A stretch of DNA of 64,000 bases from Mesorhizobium sp. 113-3-3. Lineage in GTDB: Bacteria > Pseudomonadota > Alphaproteobacteria > Rhizobiales > Rhizobiaceae. Where the stretch lies: NCBI RefSeq assembly GCF_016756495.1, contig NZ_AP023243.1:6390501-6454500 (forward strand), in the 5' to 3' direction. Shown in pieces: positions 8,885-17,969 of the stretch; position 1 is the stretch's first letter; the number at the start of each line of letters is the position of its first letter. The notes beneath the pieces are model-generated. The model did not search any database and was not told the origin of the DNA. It saw only the letters and a program-made list of their open reading frames with translations. Position numbers and translations under genes: made by a program.

Positions 8885-9616
8885 TCAGCGGTAGCCGGCT
8901 GCATCGTCATAGGTCTTGAAATCGACCAGTGTTCCCAGCATTTGCAGATAGGCGACGAGGGCATCCATCTCGGTCACCTGCTGCGGATTGCCGTCCAGAT
9001 CACCGAGTTTGGCTTTCGGATAGCGTTTCTCGACGCCGGAGGCATCGGCATTCGGGTCGGCCTGGGCCATCAGATCGGCATTGGCGTGCGCGATCATGTC
9101 ATCGGAGTACGGGACGCCAACACGCGCGTTCGCAACCAGATGCGTCGAGAAGTCCTTCACCTCGATCGGAGCGTCCTTCAGGAACGCATAGCTCGGCATG
9201 ATCGATTCCGGCACCACGGAACGTGGATCGGAAAGATGTGCGACGTGCCATGCGTTCGAATAGCGGTCACCGACCCGGGCGAGATCGGGCCCGGTGCGCT
9301 TCGATCCCCATTGGAAGGGATGATCGTACATCGACTCGGCGGCCAGGCTGTAGTGGCCGTAGCGCTCGACCTCGTCCCGGAAAGGCCTGATCATCTGGCT
9401 GTGGCAGAGGTAGCAGCCCTCGCGCACATAGATGTTGCGTCCGGCGAGTTCCAGTGGCGAGTAGGGCCGCATGCCTTCGACTTTCTCGATCGTGTTGTCG
9501 AGATAGAAGAGCGGCGCAATCTCGACGATGCCGCCGACGGTCACCACAAGAAGAGAGCCAACGAGAAGAAGCGTGGCGTTCTTCTCGATGATCGCGTGTT
9601 TGTCCATCAAGCCCAT
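8885..9616 (-). CDS. fixO: FixO/CcoO, monoheme cytochrome c subunit of cbb3 oxidase
   Basis: This 243-aa protein starts [20 protein letters not shown], giving a membrane anchor, and holds one heme c motif, CYLCH. The family-typical [14 protein letters not shown] and [10 protein letters not shown] stretches are present. The frame extends upstream but the ATG at 9616 fits the family. It is 11 bp downstream of fixN. Confidence 0.97.
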   Translation of the reverse strand: MGLMDKHAIIEKNATLLLVGSLLVVTVGGIVEIAPLFYLDNTIEKVEGMRPYSPLELAGRNIYVREGCYLCHSQMIRPFRDEVERYGHYSLAAESMYDHPFQWGSKRTGPDLARVGDRYSNAWHVAHLSDPRSVVPESIMPSYAFLKDAPIEVKDFSTHLVANARVGVPYSDDMIAHANADLMAQADPNADASGVEKRYPKAKLGDLDGNPQQVTEMDALVAYLQMLGTLVDFKTYDDAAGYR

Positions 9617-9627
9617 TGTCTGGCTCC

Positions 9628-11238
9628 CTATTCGGCAGGCCGGAGGGCGGGCTCGGAACCTGGCATTGGTTGCTCTTCGCGCTCGTGGCCAAGAATGGTC
9701 ATGGTCACGTTCCAGGCCATGAGCAGGGCGCCGGTGAGGTACATCGCACCGCCGATGGCGCGCATGACGTAGAAGGGATGCATGGCGGCGACGGTTTCGG
9801 CGAAGGAGTAGACGAGGAAACCCTGCTCGTTGTATTCGCGCCACATCAGGCCCTGCATGACGCCGGACACCCACATCACCGCGGCGTAGACGACGATTCC
9901 GAGCGTCGCCAGCCAGAAGTGCCAGGTGACGAGCCGCAGCGAATAGAGACGTTCACGATTCCACAGTTTCGGCACCATGTAGTAGATTGCGCCGAACGAG
10001 ATCATGCCAACCCAGCCGAGCGCGCCGGAATGGACATGGCCGATGGTCCAGTCCGTGTAGTGCGACAGCGAATTGACCGTCTTGATCGACATAATCGGAC
10101 CTTCGAAGGTCGACATGCCGTAGAAGGCGACTGCCATCACCATCATGCGGATGATCGGATCGGTGCGCAGCTTGTCCCAGGCGCCAGACAGCGTCATCAG
10201 GCCATTGATCATACCGCCCCATGACGGCATCCACAGCATGATCGAGAACGCCATGCCGAGCGTCTGCGCCCAGTCGGGTAAGGCGGTGTAATGCAGGTGG
10301 TGCGGGCCGGCCCAGATGTAGAGAAAGATGATCGCCCAGAAGTGGACGATCGACAGCCGGTAGGAATAGACCGGCCGGTTCGCCTGCTTGGGCACGAAAT
10401 AATACATCATGCCGAGGAACCCGGCGGTGAGGAAGAAACCGACGGCGTTGTGGCCATACCACCATTGCGTCAAGGCGTCCTGGACGCCGGAGAAGGCGGA
10501 GTAGCTCTTCGAGCCGAGGAAGGAGGCCGGCATCGACAGGTTGTTGATCACATGCAGCATCGCGATGGTCACGATGAAGGACAGGTAGAACCAGTTGGCG
10601 ACGTAGATATGCGGCTCCTTGCGCTTCAGGATCGTGCCGAGGAACAGGATGAGATAGGCGACCCAGACGATGGTAAGCCAGATGTCCACATACCATTCGG
10701 GTTCGGCGTATTCGCGGGCTTCGGTGATGCCGAGCAGGTAGCCGGTCGCGGCCATGACGATGAACAGCTGGTAACCCCAGAACACAAACCAGGCCAGTTT
10801 GCCGCCAAACAGCCGGGCGCGGCACGTGCGCTGCACGACATAGAGAGACGTGCAAAGCAAAGCGTTGCCGCCGAAAGCAAAGACGACGCCGGATGTGTGC
10901 AGCGGCCGCAGCCGGCCGAAATTGAACCAGGGTTGGATGTTGAGGTGAGGGTATGCCAGCTGCAGGGCAATGATCACACCGACGAGCATGCCGACGACGC
11001 CCCAGAATACCGTTGCAATGGCTCCGTAGCGGATTGGGCCATCCATGTAGGCGGAGGTGTCGACCGGAGCCGCCGGCTTGAAATCTGTGTTGCGCAGCAG
11101 GATCGCGGTAAAGCCAGCCACGGCGACGAACAAAACCCCCATATGCTGGCGAAAAGGTCCTTCTACGCCGAAGCCGGCAGCCACCAGGGCCGCAAAAGCA
11201 AACAGGCTTAGGACGACGATCTCCGTGCCGAATTTCAT
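9628..11238 (-). CDS. fixN: FixN/CcoN, catalytic subunit of cbb3-type cytochrome c oxidase
   Basis: This is the heme-copper catalytic subunit (536 aa) of the high-affinity terminal oxidase used at the nanomolar oxygen levels of nodules. Many membrane segments and family motifs are visible, including [20 protein letters not shown] around a His ligand and [20 protein letters not shown] with the HH pair. I chose the ATG at 11238 because a GGGGA lies just upstream and it gives the common N terminus. The frame is open 13 codons further up. Confidence 0.97.
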   Translation of the reverse strand: MKFGTEIVVLSLFAFAALVAAGFGVEGPFRQHMGVLFVAVAGFTAILLRNTDFKPAAPVDTSAYMDGPIRYGAIATVFWGVVGMLVGVIIALQLAYPHLNIQPWFNFGRLRPLHTSGVVFAFGGNALLCTSLYVVQRTCRARLFGGKLAWFVFWGYQLFIVMAATGYLLGITEAREYAEPEWYVDIWLTIVWVAYLILFLGTILKRKEPHIYVANWFYLSFIVTIAMLHVINNLSMPASFLGSKSYSAFSGVQDALTQWWYGHNAVGFFLTAGFLGMMYYFVPKQANRPVYSYRLSIVHFWAIIFLYIWAGPHHLHYTALPDWAQTLGMAFSIMLWMPSWGGMINGLMTLSGAWDKLRTDPIIRMMVMAVAFYGMSTFEGPIMSIKTVNSLSHYTDWTIGHVHSGALGWVGMISFGAIYYMVPKLWNRERLYSLRLVTWHFWLATLGIVVYAAVMWVSGVMQGLMWREYNEQGFLVYSFAETVAAMHPFYVMRAIGGAMYLTGALLMAWNVTMTILGHEREEQPMPGSEPALRPAE

Positions 11239-11317
11239 GACATGTCCCCGACCAGGATTCCAATGCGCGGACGCCAAATCCGCGGTGCATTAATTCCGTA
11301 GTTGCCGCCTGCTCGCC

Positions 11318-11331
11318 CTGATCCATGTCAG
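11318..11331. promoter_or_regulatory. FixK/FnrN box candidate in the fixN promoter region
   Basis: CTGATCCATGTCAG is a dyad matching TTGAT-N4-ATCAA at 7 of 10 positions. It sits 80 bp before the fixN start and about 60 bp before the divergent hemerythrin gene, so it could serve one or both. Confidence 0.45.
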
Positions 11332-11388
11332 AGCCGCACGATTTTGCTTCGGGCAGCATCGAGTTCGGTGCAATCAGAAGGTGGCGAT

Positions 11389-11907
11389 TTGAACAAGGAA
11401 ACGCAGCACGGGCCAACCCGCTCATGGACAAGTGCGGCTTTCTCGCGCCAGGCCGGCACAGAGGCGATTCCGGGCGAGGTCATGAAGCTTGCCCATCGGG
11501 AAAAGCTGGAGCTCTGCTTCTCGCTGGAAAGCATTGCCGATGCACTGCCGAACGTCGACCGCCTCAAATGTCTTGGAACGGCCAAGAAGATCGTTCCGCT
11601 GCTCCGTGACATTCATGGGTTTGAGGAGAGGGTGATTTTCCCTGCGTATGAGGCGCACTTGACCCCGGCCGAGACCAAACTTGCCTCTACCAGCCGGTTG
11701 CGCATCGAGCACCTTGAGGATCAATGCTTCGCTGGCGAGGTGGCCGAAACGCTCCTAGCGATCGGTCATGGTGATCCGATAGAGAGCGCGGAAGCTGTCG
11801 GATTCATGCTACGCGGCTTCTTCGAAGGCTTGCGGCGACACATCGCTTTCGAACGCGAGCATGTCCTGCCGCGGATCGTAATAAGCGACGAAGGCCCCGA
11901 CGCTTAG
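11389..11907 (+). CDS. hemerythrin/HHE-domain protein
   Basis: The protein has the spaced His/Glu pattern of a four-helix hemerythrin-like domain: HREKLELCF, LLRDIHGFEERVIFP, LRIEHLEDQ and RRHIAFEREHVLPRI. Such proteins bind a non-heme di-iron site and sense or carry oxygen or NO; the exact role here is unknown. The start is uncertain: I used TTG at 11389 with a GGTGG upstream, but ATG at 11482 or TTG at 11302 are possible. It is divergent from fixN and faces the fnrN-like gene, suiting a microaerobic role. Confidence 0.75.
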   Translation: MNKETQHGPTRSWTSAAFSRQAGTEAIPGEVMKLAHREKLELCFSLESIADALPNVDRLKCLGTAKKIVPLLRDIHGFEERVIFPAYEAHLTPAETKLASTSRLRIEHLEDQCFAGEVAETLLAIGHGDPIESAEAVGFMLRGFFEGLRRHIAFEREHVLPRIVISDEGPDA

Positions 11908-11910
11908 GTC

Positions 11911-12666
11911 TCATTCAAAGGCCGGTTGCCGCGCGCCTCGGCCGCCGCAGCGCTGCTCCAGCCGGCTCATGCTGTCGACCGTTACATGGCGTTTGCTCTC
12001 GATCCGGATCACGCCGTCAGCCCGCAATCGCGTAAGCTGGCGGCTCACGGTCTCGTTCGTCAGTCCAAGGAAATCAGAGATGTCGGCACGTGTCAGCGGC
12101 AGATCGAAGCATGCCGACCCAGCCGCCGGGTCGATACTGGAATCCATATTCCGGGCGATCATGAGGAGAAAGCTCGCCACCTTCTCCGGTGCGGTCTTGC
12201 GCCCGAGAGTCACCATCCATTCAAGTGCCTCGTCGAGTTCGTCCAGCGTCTGCTTGAGCAGGCGATGCTCGAGTCCCGGTGATTCCTTCATTATCCGTTC
12301 AACGGCCGCCTTCGGAAACGAGCACAGCGAGACGGAGGTTGCCGCTTCCACATTGATCGTGCTTTTCACCTTGAAGGGCCGTCCCAGAAAATCCGGTGCG
12401 AACCGAAGACCGACAATCTGCTGGCGGCCGTCCGAAAGGCACTTCGTCAGCTTCACAACGCCTGAAAGCAAGTTTGAATAGCTGTCGACGGCCTCGGCGT
12501 CGGCGATCAGTTCGACCCCCGGCTCGAGCTTGTGCCGCGACGAAGTTTTGGCGAGCCCAACCAAATGGTTTGGATCGAGCGCAGCGCAGACGCCGCGAAG
12601 TCGTGCTGCGCAAGACAGGCAAAGAACGGGAATGCCGGAACTGTGAATGTCTTGCCGTACTGTCAT
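11911..12666 (-). CDS. fnrN: FnrN-type Crp/Fnr family oxygen-responsive regulator
   Basis: This 251-aa Crp/Fnr regulator has an N-terminal cysteine cluster, CLSCAARLRGVC, plus central cysteines, the arrangement by which Fnr/FnrN bind an oxygen-labile 4Fe-4S cluster. The C-terminal HTH (LTRADISDFLGLTNETVSRQ) contains the E-x-x-S-R recognition pattern that reads TTGAT half-sites. FixK proteins lack the N-terminal cysteines, so FnrN is the better label. It lies head-to-head with hemN and next to fixNOQP, its usual targets. Confidence 0.88.
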   Translation of the reverse strand: MTVRQDIHSSGIPVLCLSCAARLRGVCAALDPNHLVGLAKTSSRHKLEPGVELIADAEAVDSYSNLLSGVVKLTKCLSDGRQQIVGLRFAPDFLGRPFKVKSTINVEAATSVSLCSFPKAAVERIMKESPGLEHRLLKQTLDELDEALEWMVTLGRKTAPEKVASFLLMIARNMDSSIDPAAGSACFDLPLTRADISDFLGLTNETVSRQLTRLRADGVIRIESKRHVTVDSMSRLEQRCGGRGARQPAFE

Positions 12667-12751
12667 TACGCTCGCGCTACCGATCCCAAGTTTCGACAGG
12701 ATAGCAAGCGATGGCAGAGAAATCCTTGCGGCAGTTTGTCCGTGCTGGAGG

Positions 12752-12765
12752 CTGACCGAAATCAG
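12752..12765. promoter_or_regulatory. FNR-type box between fnrN and hemN
   Basis: CTGACCGAAATCAG is a dyad matching TTGAT-N4-ATCAA at 7 of 10 positions. It is 86 bp from the fnrN start and 59 bp from the hemN start, so it could control both divergent genes, including FnrN autoregulation. Confidence 0.45.
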
Positions 12766-12823
12766 GGCATTGGCTCTTCGACGCGTCCAGACTTCCGGCG
12801 AGGCAAAAACGGCGGACCACCAA

Positions 12824-14173
12824 ATGAGACCGGAATTAGCTGCCAGGCTTGGCGAGAACGTCCCGCGTTATACCAGTTACCCGACCGCGCCGCATTTCCA
12901 TCCTGGCGTCGACGCTGATGTCTATCGAAGCTGGTTGAAGGCGCTCGAAAGCGGTGACGAGGTCTCGCTCTACCTGCACATCCCTTATTGCGACCGGCTG
13001 TGCTGGTTCTGTGCGTGCCATACAAAGCAGACCCGCCGCTACGAGCCGGTGGCTTCGTATCTCCGCTCGCTTCACGCGGAGATCGCGACTGTCGCCGGTC
13101 TTGTCGGCGGCAAGGCCCATGTCCGCGCCGTGCATTTCGGCGGCGGCTCGCCGACCATGCTGAAGCCCGAGGATATGATAGCCTTGGGAACTGTCCTGCG
13201 GGATAGCTTCGATTTTCTTGCCGATGCGAAGATCAGCGTCGAAATCGAACCCAACGACATGGACGAAGCCCGCCTTGATACACTTGCCGAGATCGGCATG
13301 GCGCGGGCGAGCCTCGGCGTTCAGGATTTCGATCCGAAGGTGCAGAAGGCGATCAATCGCGAGCAGAGCTTTTTGCAGACCAAGGCGGTTGTAGACGGCA
13401 TTCGCTCTCGCGGCGTAGGGTCCGTGAACCTCGATTTGCTTTACGGCCTGCCGCATCAGACCAGGGAGAGCGTCTGTTCCACCGTGGCGCAGGCGCTGAC
13501 TCTGGAGCCGGACCGGATGGCGCTGTTCGGCTACGCGCATGTGCCCTGGTTCAAGAAGCATCAGACTATGATCGACGAGGCATGGTTGCCGGGTCCGGCC
13601 GAACGGTTCGCTCAGTGGCAAATTGCCGCCCGTCTGATCATGGGCGCCGGATACGAGGCGATTGGAATAGACCATTTCGCCAGGCCGGATGATGCGCTTG
13701 CAGTCTCGGCTCGCGCGGGAACAATCCGCCGCAATTTCCAGGGCTACACCGAGGATCGCTGCGAAACACTGATCGGGCTCGGGCCGTCATCGATCAGCCG
13801 GTTTCGACAGGGCTATTCGCAGAACATGCCGTCGACAGCCGAATATGGACGCATGGTCGAGGGGGGACATCTGGCCACGGTCCGCGGCATCGCGTTTTCC
13901 GAAGATGACCGTGTTCGCGGCTGGATCATCGAGCGCTTGATGTGCGATTTCGGCTTTTCAGCAGCCGATCTGGTGGAACGCTTCGGGGAAGCCGGACAAA
14001 AGCTTCTTTTCCAAGCAAGCTCCATCGCCATTGGCGACCCTGCTCGACCGCTTGAACTCCAAGGTGACAGTTACGTCGTATCGGCGGAAAGTCGTCCCTT
14101 TGTAAGGAGCATTGCAGCGAAGTTCGACAAATATTTCGAAAGTGGAACGGCCAGGCACTCAGTGGCAGTCTGA
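12824..14173 (+). CDS. hemN: HemN, oxygen-independent coproporphyrinogen III oxidase
   Basis: This radical SAM enzyme (449 aa) converts coproporphyrinogen III to protoporphyrinogen IX without oxygen, supplying heme under microaerobic conditions. The cluster motif CDRLCWFC is of the C-x3-C-x2-C type, followed by an extra Cys (CWFCACH) as in true HemN. The N terminus (VPRYTSYPTAPHFHPGV) is typical, and HFGGGSPTML and LGVQDFDPKVQKAINR are also present. I chose the ATG at 12824; the frame is open upstream. It is divergent from fnrN. Confidence 0.95.
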   Translation: MRPELAARLGENVPRYTSYPTAPHFHPGVDADVYRSWLKALESGDEVSLYLHIPYCDRLCWFCACHTKQTRRYEPVASYLRSLHAEIATVAGLVGGKAHVRAVHFGGGSPTMLKPEDMIALGTVLRDSFDFLADAKISVEIEPNDMDEARLDTLAEIGMARASLGVQDFDPKVQKAINREQSFLQTKAVVDGIRSRGVGSVNLDLLYGLPHQTRESVCSTVAQALTLEPDRMALFGYAHVPWFKKHQTMIDEAWLPGPAERFAQWQIAARLIMGAGYEAIGIDHFARPDDALAVSARAGTIRRNFQGYTEDRCETLIGLGPSSISRFRQGYSQNMPSTAEYGRMVEGGHLATVRGIAFSEDDRVRGWIIERLMCDFGFSAADLVERFGEAGQKLLFQASSIAIGDPARPLELQGDSYVVSAESRPFVRSIAAKFDKYFESGTARHSVAV

Positions 14174-14710
14174 GTGCCACAGACGAACGTCACCGTCTTC
14201 AGTCGATCGCGAACCTCCTCAAAATCGCCGAAACCAGCAGCTAACAATTCGATAGTGCATATGACGCCACTTTACGATGCTGTGACGACGCGGGTATTTC
14301 CCAAAGGGGGTCGCATGGCAGAGGGCTGGGACCCGCCGGAACCCTGCAAGCAGGGCTCCACTTCGTATCCGCCCAAGCAGGTTGGATTGTTCGGCCCAGT
14401 CTTTCACTGAATGTCAGCGACGCACCCCATTGCGGCTTCCGCTACTCAGCGCTGCGGCTCTTGAATGCCCCTTTGAGATGAGCTCATTCTGAGTAACAAC
14501 CGCACGGCGTTCCCACGGGTCTGAAACCATGCATCAGTGCGGCTAGCACGCCCTGCGCCTGTTCGCGGTTTCCGGGCCGCCCAGGCACTTACTTGACCTC
14601 CAGCTGCTCGAAGTTCGCGCATAGGCCTTACATGACGGATCGGTAGGCCGCGACCGCCGGGAAATTAGGCACCCGGGCGGCTGCGCCAATTGACCAACTT
14701 TATGCTTCGA
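14174..14710. other. intergenic region, no gene supported
   Basis: A 78-codon frame at 14174-14410 has no Shine-Dalgarno site and no recognisable content. I see no RNA gene, repeat or promoter here. It separates hemN from the trb operon, which converges from the right. Confidence 0.4.
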
Positions 14711-14980
14711 TTACTCGGAATCTGAACCTGACACGCGTCGCGATTTCTCTGACATGCCGGCGGGCAAGCTTTCCTTTCTGGCCTTGGCAAACGCTCTGTC
14801 ACCTTCCAGAAACCCTGCCAGCATGAAAGGTATGAGTTCCGCTACCGTTTCAGACTCGCCATAGGTCTGGCGGTAAAGCGCCGCATAGTCCTTGAGTGCT
14901 TGGTTCAGGTCCGCGCTAACGGTGATGGTCATCTTCGAAGGTGTCCGGTCCGGAAGCTTTCCAAGTTTCAGATCTGCCAT
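14711..14980 (-). CDS. DUF2274-type protein at the end of the trb operon
   Basis: This 89-aa protein starts MADLKLGKLPDRTPSKMTIT. It resembles the small DUF2274 proteins regularly found directly after trbI in rhizobial trb clusters. The middle (LNQALKDYAALYRQTYGESE) suggests a ribbon-helix-helix-like fold, but no function is established. It starts 12 bp after the trbI stop, so it is very likely cotranscribed. Confidence 0.8.
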   Translation of the reverse strand: MADLKLGKLPDRTPSKMTITVSADLNQALKDYAALYRQTYGESETVAELIPFMLAGFLEGDRAFAKARKESLPAGMSEKSRRVSGSDSE

Positions 14981-14992
14981 GATTACTCCTGT

Positions 14993-16207
14993 TCAAGTCG
15001 GGTATGGGCGCAGCACAAGATCCTTGTGTACAATCACGCGTAGGGGCCAACCGGGGCGGACGATAATGGTGGGTTGAATATTCAGGTTCTTTTCGGTGAT
15101 GCGCTGGCCGGCTTGACTGATGTTTTGCTGAGTGGATTCCCGGATCGCCTTAACTAGGTCGCTTTCGTTTTCCCCAAAGCTCAACTCGGTACCAACGCCC
15201 AGTAGCGTCGCTAGAGCAACTCCCTTGATCAGCTGCCAGGTGTGAAAATCGACCTTGTCTTCAAGCCCAGCATAGCCGGCAGTATCCGTCGCTGGCAGAT
15301 TGTCGATTTCGATCGAGGAACCGTCGGGCAGGATTATTCGCTGCCAGACCAGCAATGCGCGCCTCTGCCCAAAAGCCACGACGCTGTCATAAGTGCCGAT
15401 GAGGCGTGAGCCTTGCGGAATGAGCACAATGCTGCCGGTGACTGTGTCGTGCACATTCTCGGTGACCTGCGCGACGACAAGGCCAGGCAAGTCGGAATTT
15501 ATGCCGGTGACGAGACTGGCCGCGATCACGCTGCCGGCCATCAGTTGGTAGGGCGAGGCCGGCGTCTGCAGCGCATGCGGATTGTAGATCCCGCTTGTGT
15601 TTCGCTGACTGACCAAATCGAGCTTGCGCTGTTGGTTGTTCTGGTCACCCTCGGCTGGGGCAACGGAAGCTGACGTGCGCCTCGCTCCGGATTGCGGAAG
15701 CGCCTCAGACGGCTGCTGCGCACTCGGCCCGCCGCCGGCGACATCTGTCTGTCTGGGTCGATTGTCGATCCGGAACAAGACTTGCGACTCGCGCGCCTCA
15801 ATTGCTTGCTGGGCAAGGCGCTGCTCCTCGGCGGAGATATCCTGCCCTGGCGCGATGCCGAGCTGACGTTGGCGTTCAAGGATGGGGCGACCGAGGTCGC
15901 CGGGCAGTGGCGGTCCGAGCACAGGGGCCTTCGGCATGATCCCGGAATAGTCCTTGGGAAGCGCTTCTAGTCCCTCGGCGGGTGGCTTGCGCTCGGTGTT
16001 ATAGCGGTCCTCTGCCTGGTGCTTGATACGCCATGCCGGTCCTTGAAGCGCCATCATCGTGACGCCCAGAATGGCACCGGATCCGACTGCAGCGATGGCG
16101 ATGATCACACCGCGCCTGAATCGGACAGCGCGGCGGGGCGAGGCTCGCAATTGCAGCTGCTCGGGATCGAGTTTCGGCGGCGCATCGGATCGGGAAGTAT
16201 CGGTCAT
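14993..16207 (-). CDS. trbI: TrbI, VirB10-like component of the conjugative type IV secretion system
   Basis: TrbI spans the inner membrane and periplasm and links to the outer-membrane complex. A single membrane segment near residues 30-50 (GVIIAIAAVGSGAILGVTMM), a proline/glutamine-rich middle and a conserved C-terminal domain (LVPQGSRLIGTYDS-like IPQGSRLIGTYDS, then VGTELSFGENESDLV) fit the family. I chose ATG at 16207, preceded by AGGGGAG. A GTG at 16222 overlapping the trbG stop is the alternative. Confidence 0.95.
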   Translation of the reverse strand: MTDTSRSDAPPKLDPEQLQLRASPRRAVRFRRGVIIAIAAVGSGAILGVTMMALQGPAWRIKHQAEDRYNTERKPPAEGLEALPKDYSGIMPKAPVLGPPLPGDLGRPILERQRQLGIAPGQDISAEEQRLAQQAIEARESQVLFRIDNRPRQTDVAGGGPSAQQPSEALPQSGARRTSASVAPAEGDQNNQQRKLDLVSQRNTSGIYNPHALQTPASPYQLMAGSVIAASLVTGINSDLPGLVVAQVTENVHDTVTGSIVLIPQGSRLIGTYDSVVAFGQRRALLVWQRIILPDGSSIEIDNLPATDTAGYAGLEDKVDFHTWQLIKGVALATLLGVGTELSFGENESDLVKAIRESTQQNISQAGQRITEKNLNIQPTIIVRPGWPLRVIVHKDLVLRPYPT

Positions 16208-16218
16208 GAGCGCTCCCC

Positions 16219-17247
16219 TCACCTGCTGGGCCGCGCAAAGAGCGGAATCCGCCGCGGCGGTTGCCGGCCGTCAGTCCTGGTGATGCGCACCACCTGCTGC
16301 TGCTTGCTGCCTAGACGCAGTTCTGCAGCGCCAAAGAGGCGATCGACGATGTAGTAGTTGCCGCGCATGCGATAATTGACGAGCTGGCTGTCCCCATCGG
16401 CACCGACGATGAAGAGAGGAGGCGCTTCACCCTGATCAATGCGACGGGGGAATTCGATATAGACCTTGCTGCCATCGTCGAAAGCGCGCGTCGGCCTCCA
16501 GGGTGGTGTGTCGCCGGTGATTGAATACCGAAAGCGGATATTCTCGAGCGCCACATTCGACGCCACCGGCGTGGCAGCCTCGGCTTGGGCGTTGCGCTGG
16601 CGTAGCGCGATGATCTGGTCCTCGCTATAGGTCCAGGAGATCGCCGCCATTGAGGTCTTCTCGGTGCTTTGAAGCTGCAAATGGTAGGTGCGTCGTTCCG
16701 TGGTGATCACCAGATTTGTGTTAAGTCCCGGCGCGAAGGGTTTTACCAGCACATGGGTGCGCTGATTGTCACCGGTGCCGCTGACGGTATCGCCGATCAC
16801 CCAACGCACCGTGTCGCCGGCCGACACGGCTGTTAGCTTCTCGCCCGGCTGGAGTGCGATATCGGTAACGCGCTCCGGCGCGGCATAGAGCTGATAGAGT
16901 GCGCCATCGGCGAATGGATAGACCTGAACCGCATTCACGTACCCATACCTGGTGGGTTGCTGCGTCGCTGCTTTATTGGCATCGGAGACCCGTTCTTCAG
17001 GAGAGCGCTTGTCATCGGCCACCCTGCCCGGATCGGGCTGTAGCTGACCTGGCAACGGCAGCGGCTTTGGCACTTCGACTATCTTGACCGGCTTCTCCGG
17101 CGGCTTCTCGATTGCGGCTGGTTTGAAATCGGCAGCATCATAGGAAATCTCAGGCGGCGGTACCGGCTTCGACGCGCAGGCGGAGAGGACTGCTGTAGAG
17201 GCCGACAGGATCAGCACGGCACGGACCGACGACATTCTATTCTTCAT
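16219..17247 (-). CDS. trbG: TrbG, VirB9-like outer-membrane-complex protein
   Basis: This 342-aa protein has a lipoprotein-type signal (LSAC near residue 23) and a proline-rich segment. A VirB9/TrbG C-terminal domain follows (RFRYSITGDTPPWRPTRAFD, then YIEFP and LRLGSKQQQVVRITR). Its ATG overlaps the trbF stop by 4 bp. Confidence 0.95.
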   Translation of the reverse strand: MKNRMSSVRAVLILSASTAVLSACASKPVPPPEISYDAADFKPAAIEKPPEKPVKIVEVPKPLPLPGQLQPDPGRVADDKRSPEERVSDANKAATQQPTRYGYVNAVQVYPFADGALYQLYAAPERVTDIALQPGEKLTAVSAGDTVRWVIGDTVSGTGDNQRTHVLVKPFAPGLNTNLVITTERRTYHLQLQSTEKTSMAAISWTYSEDQIIALRQRNAQAEAATPVASNVALENIRFRYSITGDTPPWRPTRAFDDGSKVYIEFPRRIDQGEAPPLFIVGADGDSQLVNYRMRGNYYIVDRLFGAAELRLGSKQQQVVRITRTDGRQPPRRIPLFARPSR

Positions 17248-17969
17248 TGGTGGACTCCTTTTGGGGAAACGGACGTCGGCGCAGCACTGTCGAGCTCGCG
17301 CGACCAGTCGATCGCATTGATGAAGACGCCGAGCGGGTTGTTGCGCAGTTGGTCAGTATTACTTGGCGGGCGGATCACGATGGTGAGGATCGCGGTCCAG
17401 CGCGTCGTGCTGGCAAGGCTGCCGCGCTCAAAAACCTGCTCGGCCCATTTGACCTGGAACGAGCTGTCGGAAGCCCTGACCACGCTGGTCACTTGCACCG
17501 ACACGCTGCGTGTGCCGATCTGGCCGAAAGGATCGTTCGCCTTGGCGTACTCGTTGAGAAAGAGCGCCGCGCGGTCGGTGGCGAAGTCATAGGCCGAAAG
17601 CCAGTTCTGCCGCACCAGCACCGGATCGGTGGAAACGGAACGGACATTCTGAATGAAGCGGCCGAGATGCCACGCGATCTGGGCATCGGAGGGCTCGTAG
17701 CCCCGGATTGCCGGCGCAACGGCGCGTGCCTCGCCGAAGCCGTCGACCTCGACGACGTAAGGCACGACGCGGCTCTGCATCGACTGCCACACGAGTCCGC
17801 CGGAAAGTCCGGCCGCCAAGGTCAGACAGCCAAGAGCCATGAACCGCCAGTTGCGGGCCTGCACTCGAGATGAGCCTATGCGCTCGTCCCAGAGCTGCGC
17901 GGCCTTCTGATACGGCGTGACCGGCTCGGGCGTCTTGCCGTAACGTTGAATGGGTCGCTTGAATAGCAT
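17244..17969 (-). CDS. trbF: TrbF, VirB8-like inner-membrane protein
   Basis: This 241-aa protein has a short cytoplasmic N terminus (NPYQKAAQLWDERIGS-like TPYQKAAQLWDERIGS) and one membrane segment near residues 45-65. A periplasmic VirB8-type domain contains FIQNVRSVSTDPVLVRQNW. It nucleates assembly of the secretion channel. Its start abuts the trbL stop. Confidence 0.95.
   Translation of the reverse strand: MLFKRPIQRYGKTPEPVTPYQKAAQLWDERIGSSRVQARNWRFMALGCLTLAAGLSGGLVWQSMQSRVVPYVVEVDGFGEARAVAPAIRGYEPSDAQIAWHLGRFIQNVRSVSTDPVLVRQNWLSAYDFATDRAALFLNEYAKANDPFGQIGTRSVSVQVTSVVRASDSSFQVKWAEQVFERGSLASTTRWTAILTIVIRPPSNTDQLRNNPLGVFINAIDWSRELDSAAPTSVSPKGVHQ

Noticed and set aside
11911..12666. FixK instead of FnrN
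   Set aside because: The N-terminal CLSCAARLRGVC cluster is present, while FixK proteins lack it.
14174..14410. 78-codon ORF after hemN
   Set aside because: No start signal, no motif and overlap with simple intergenic sequence.
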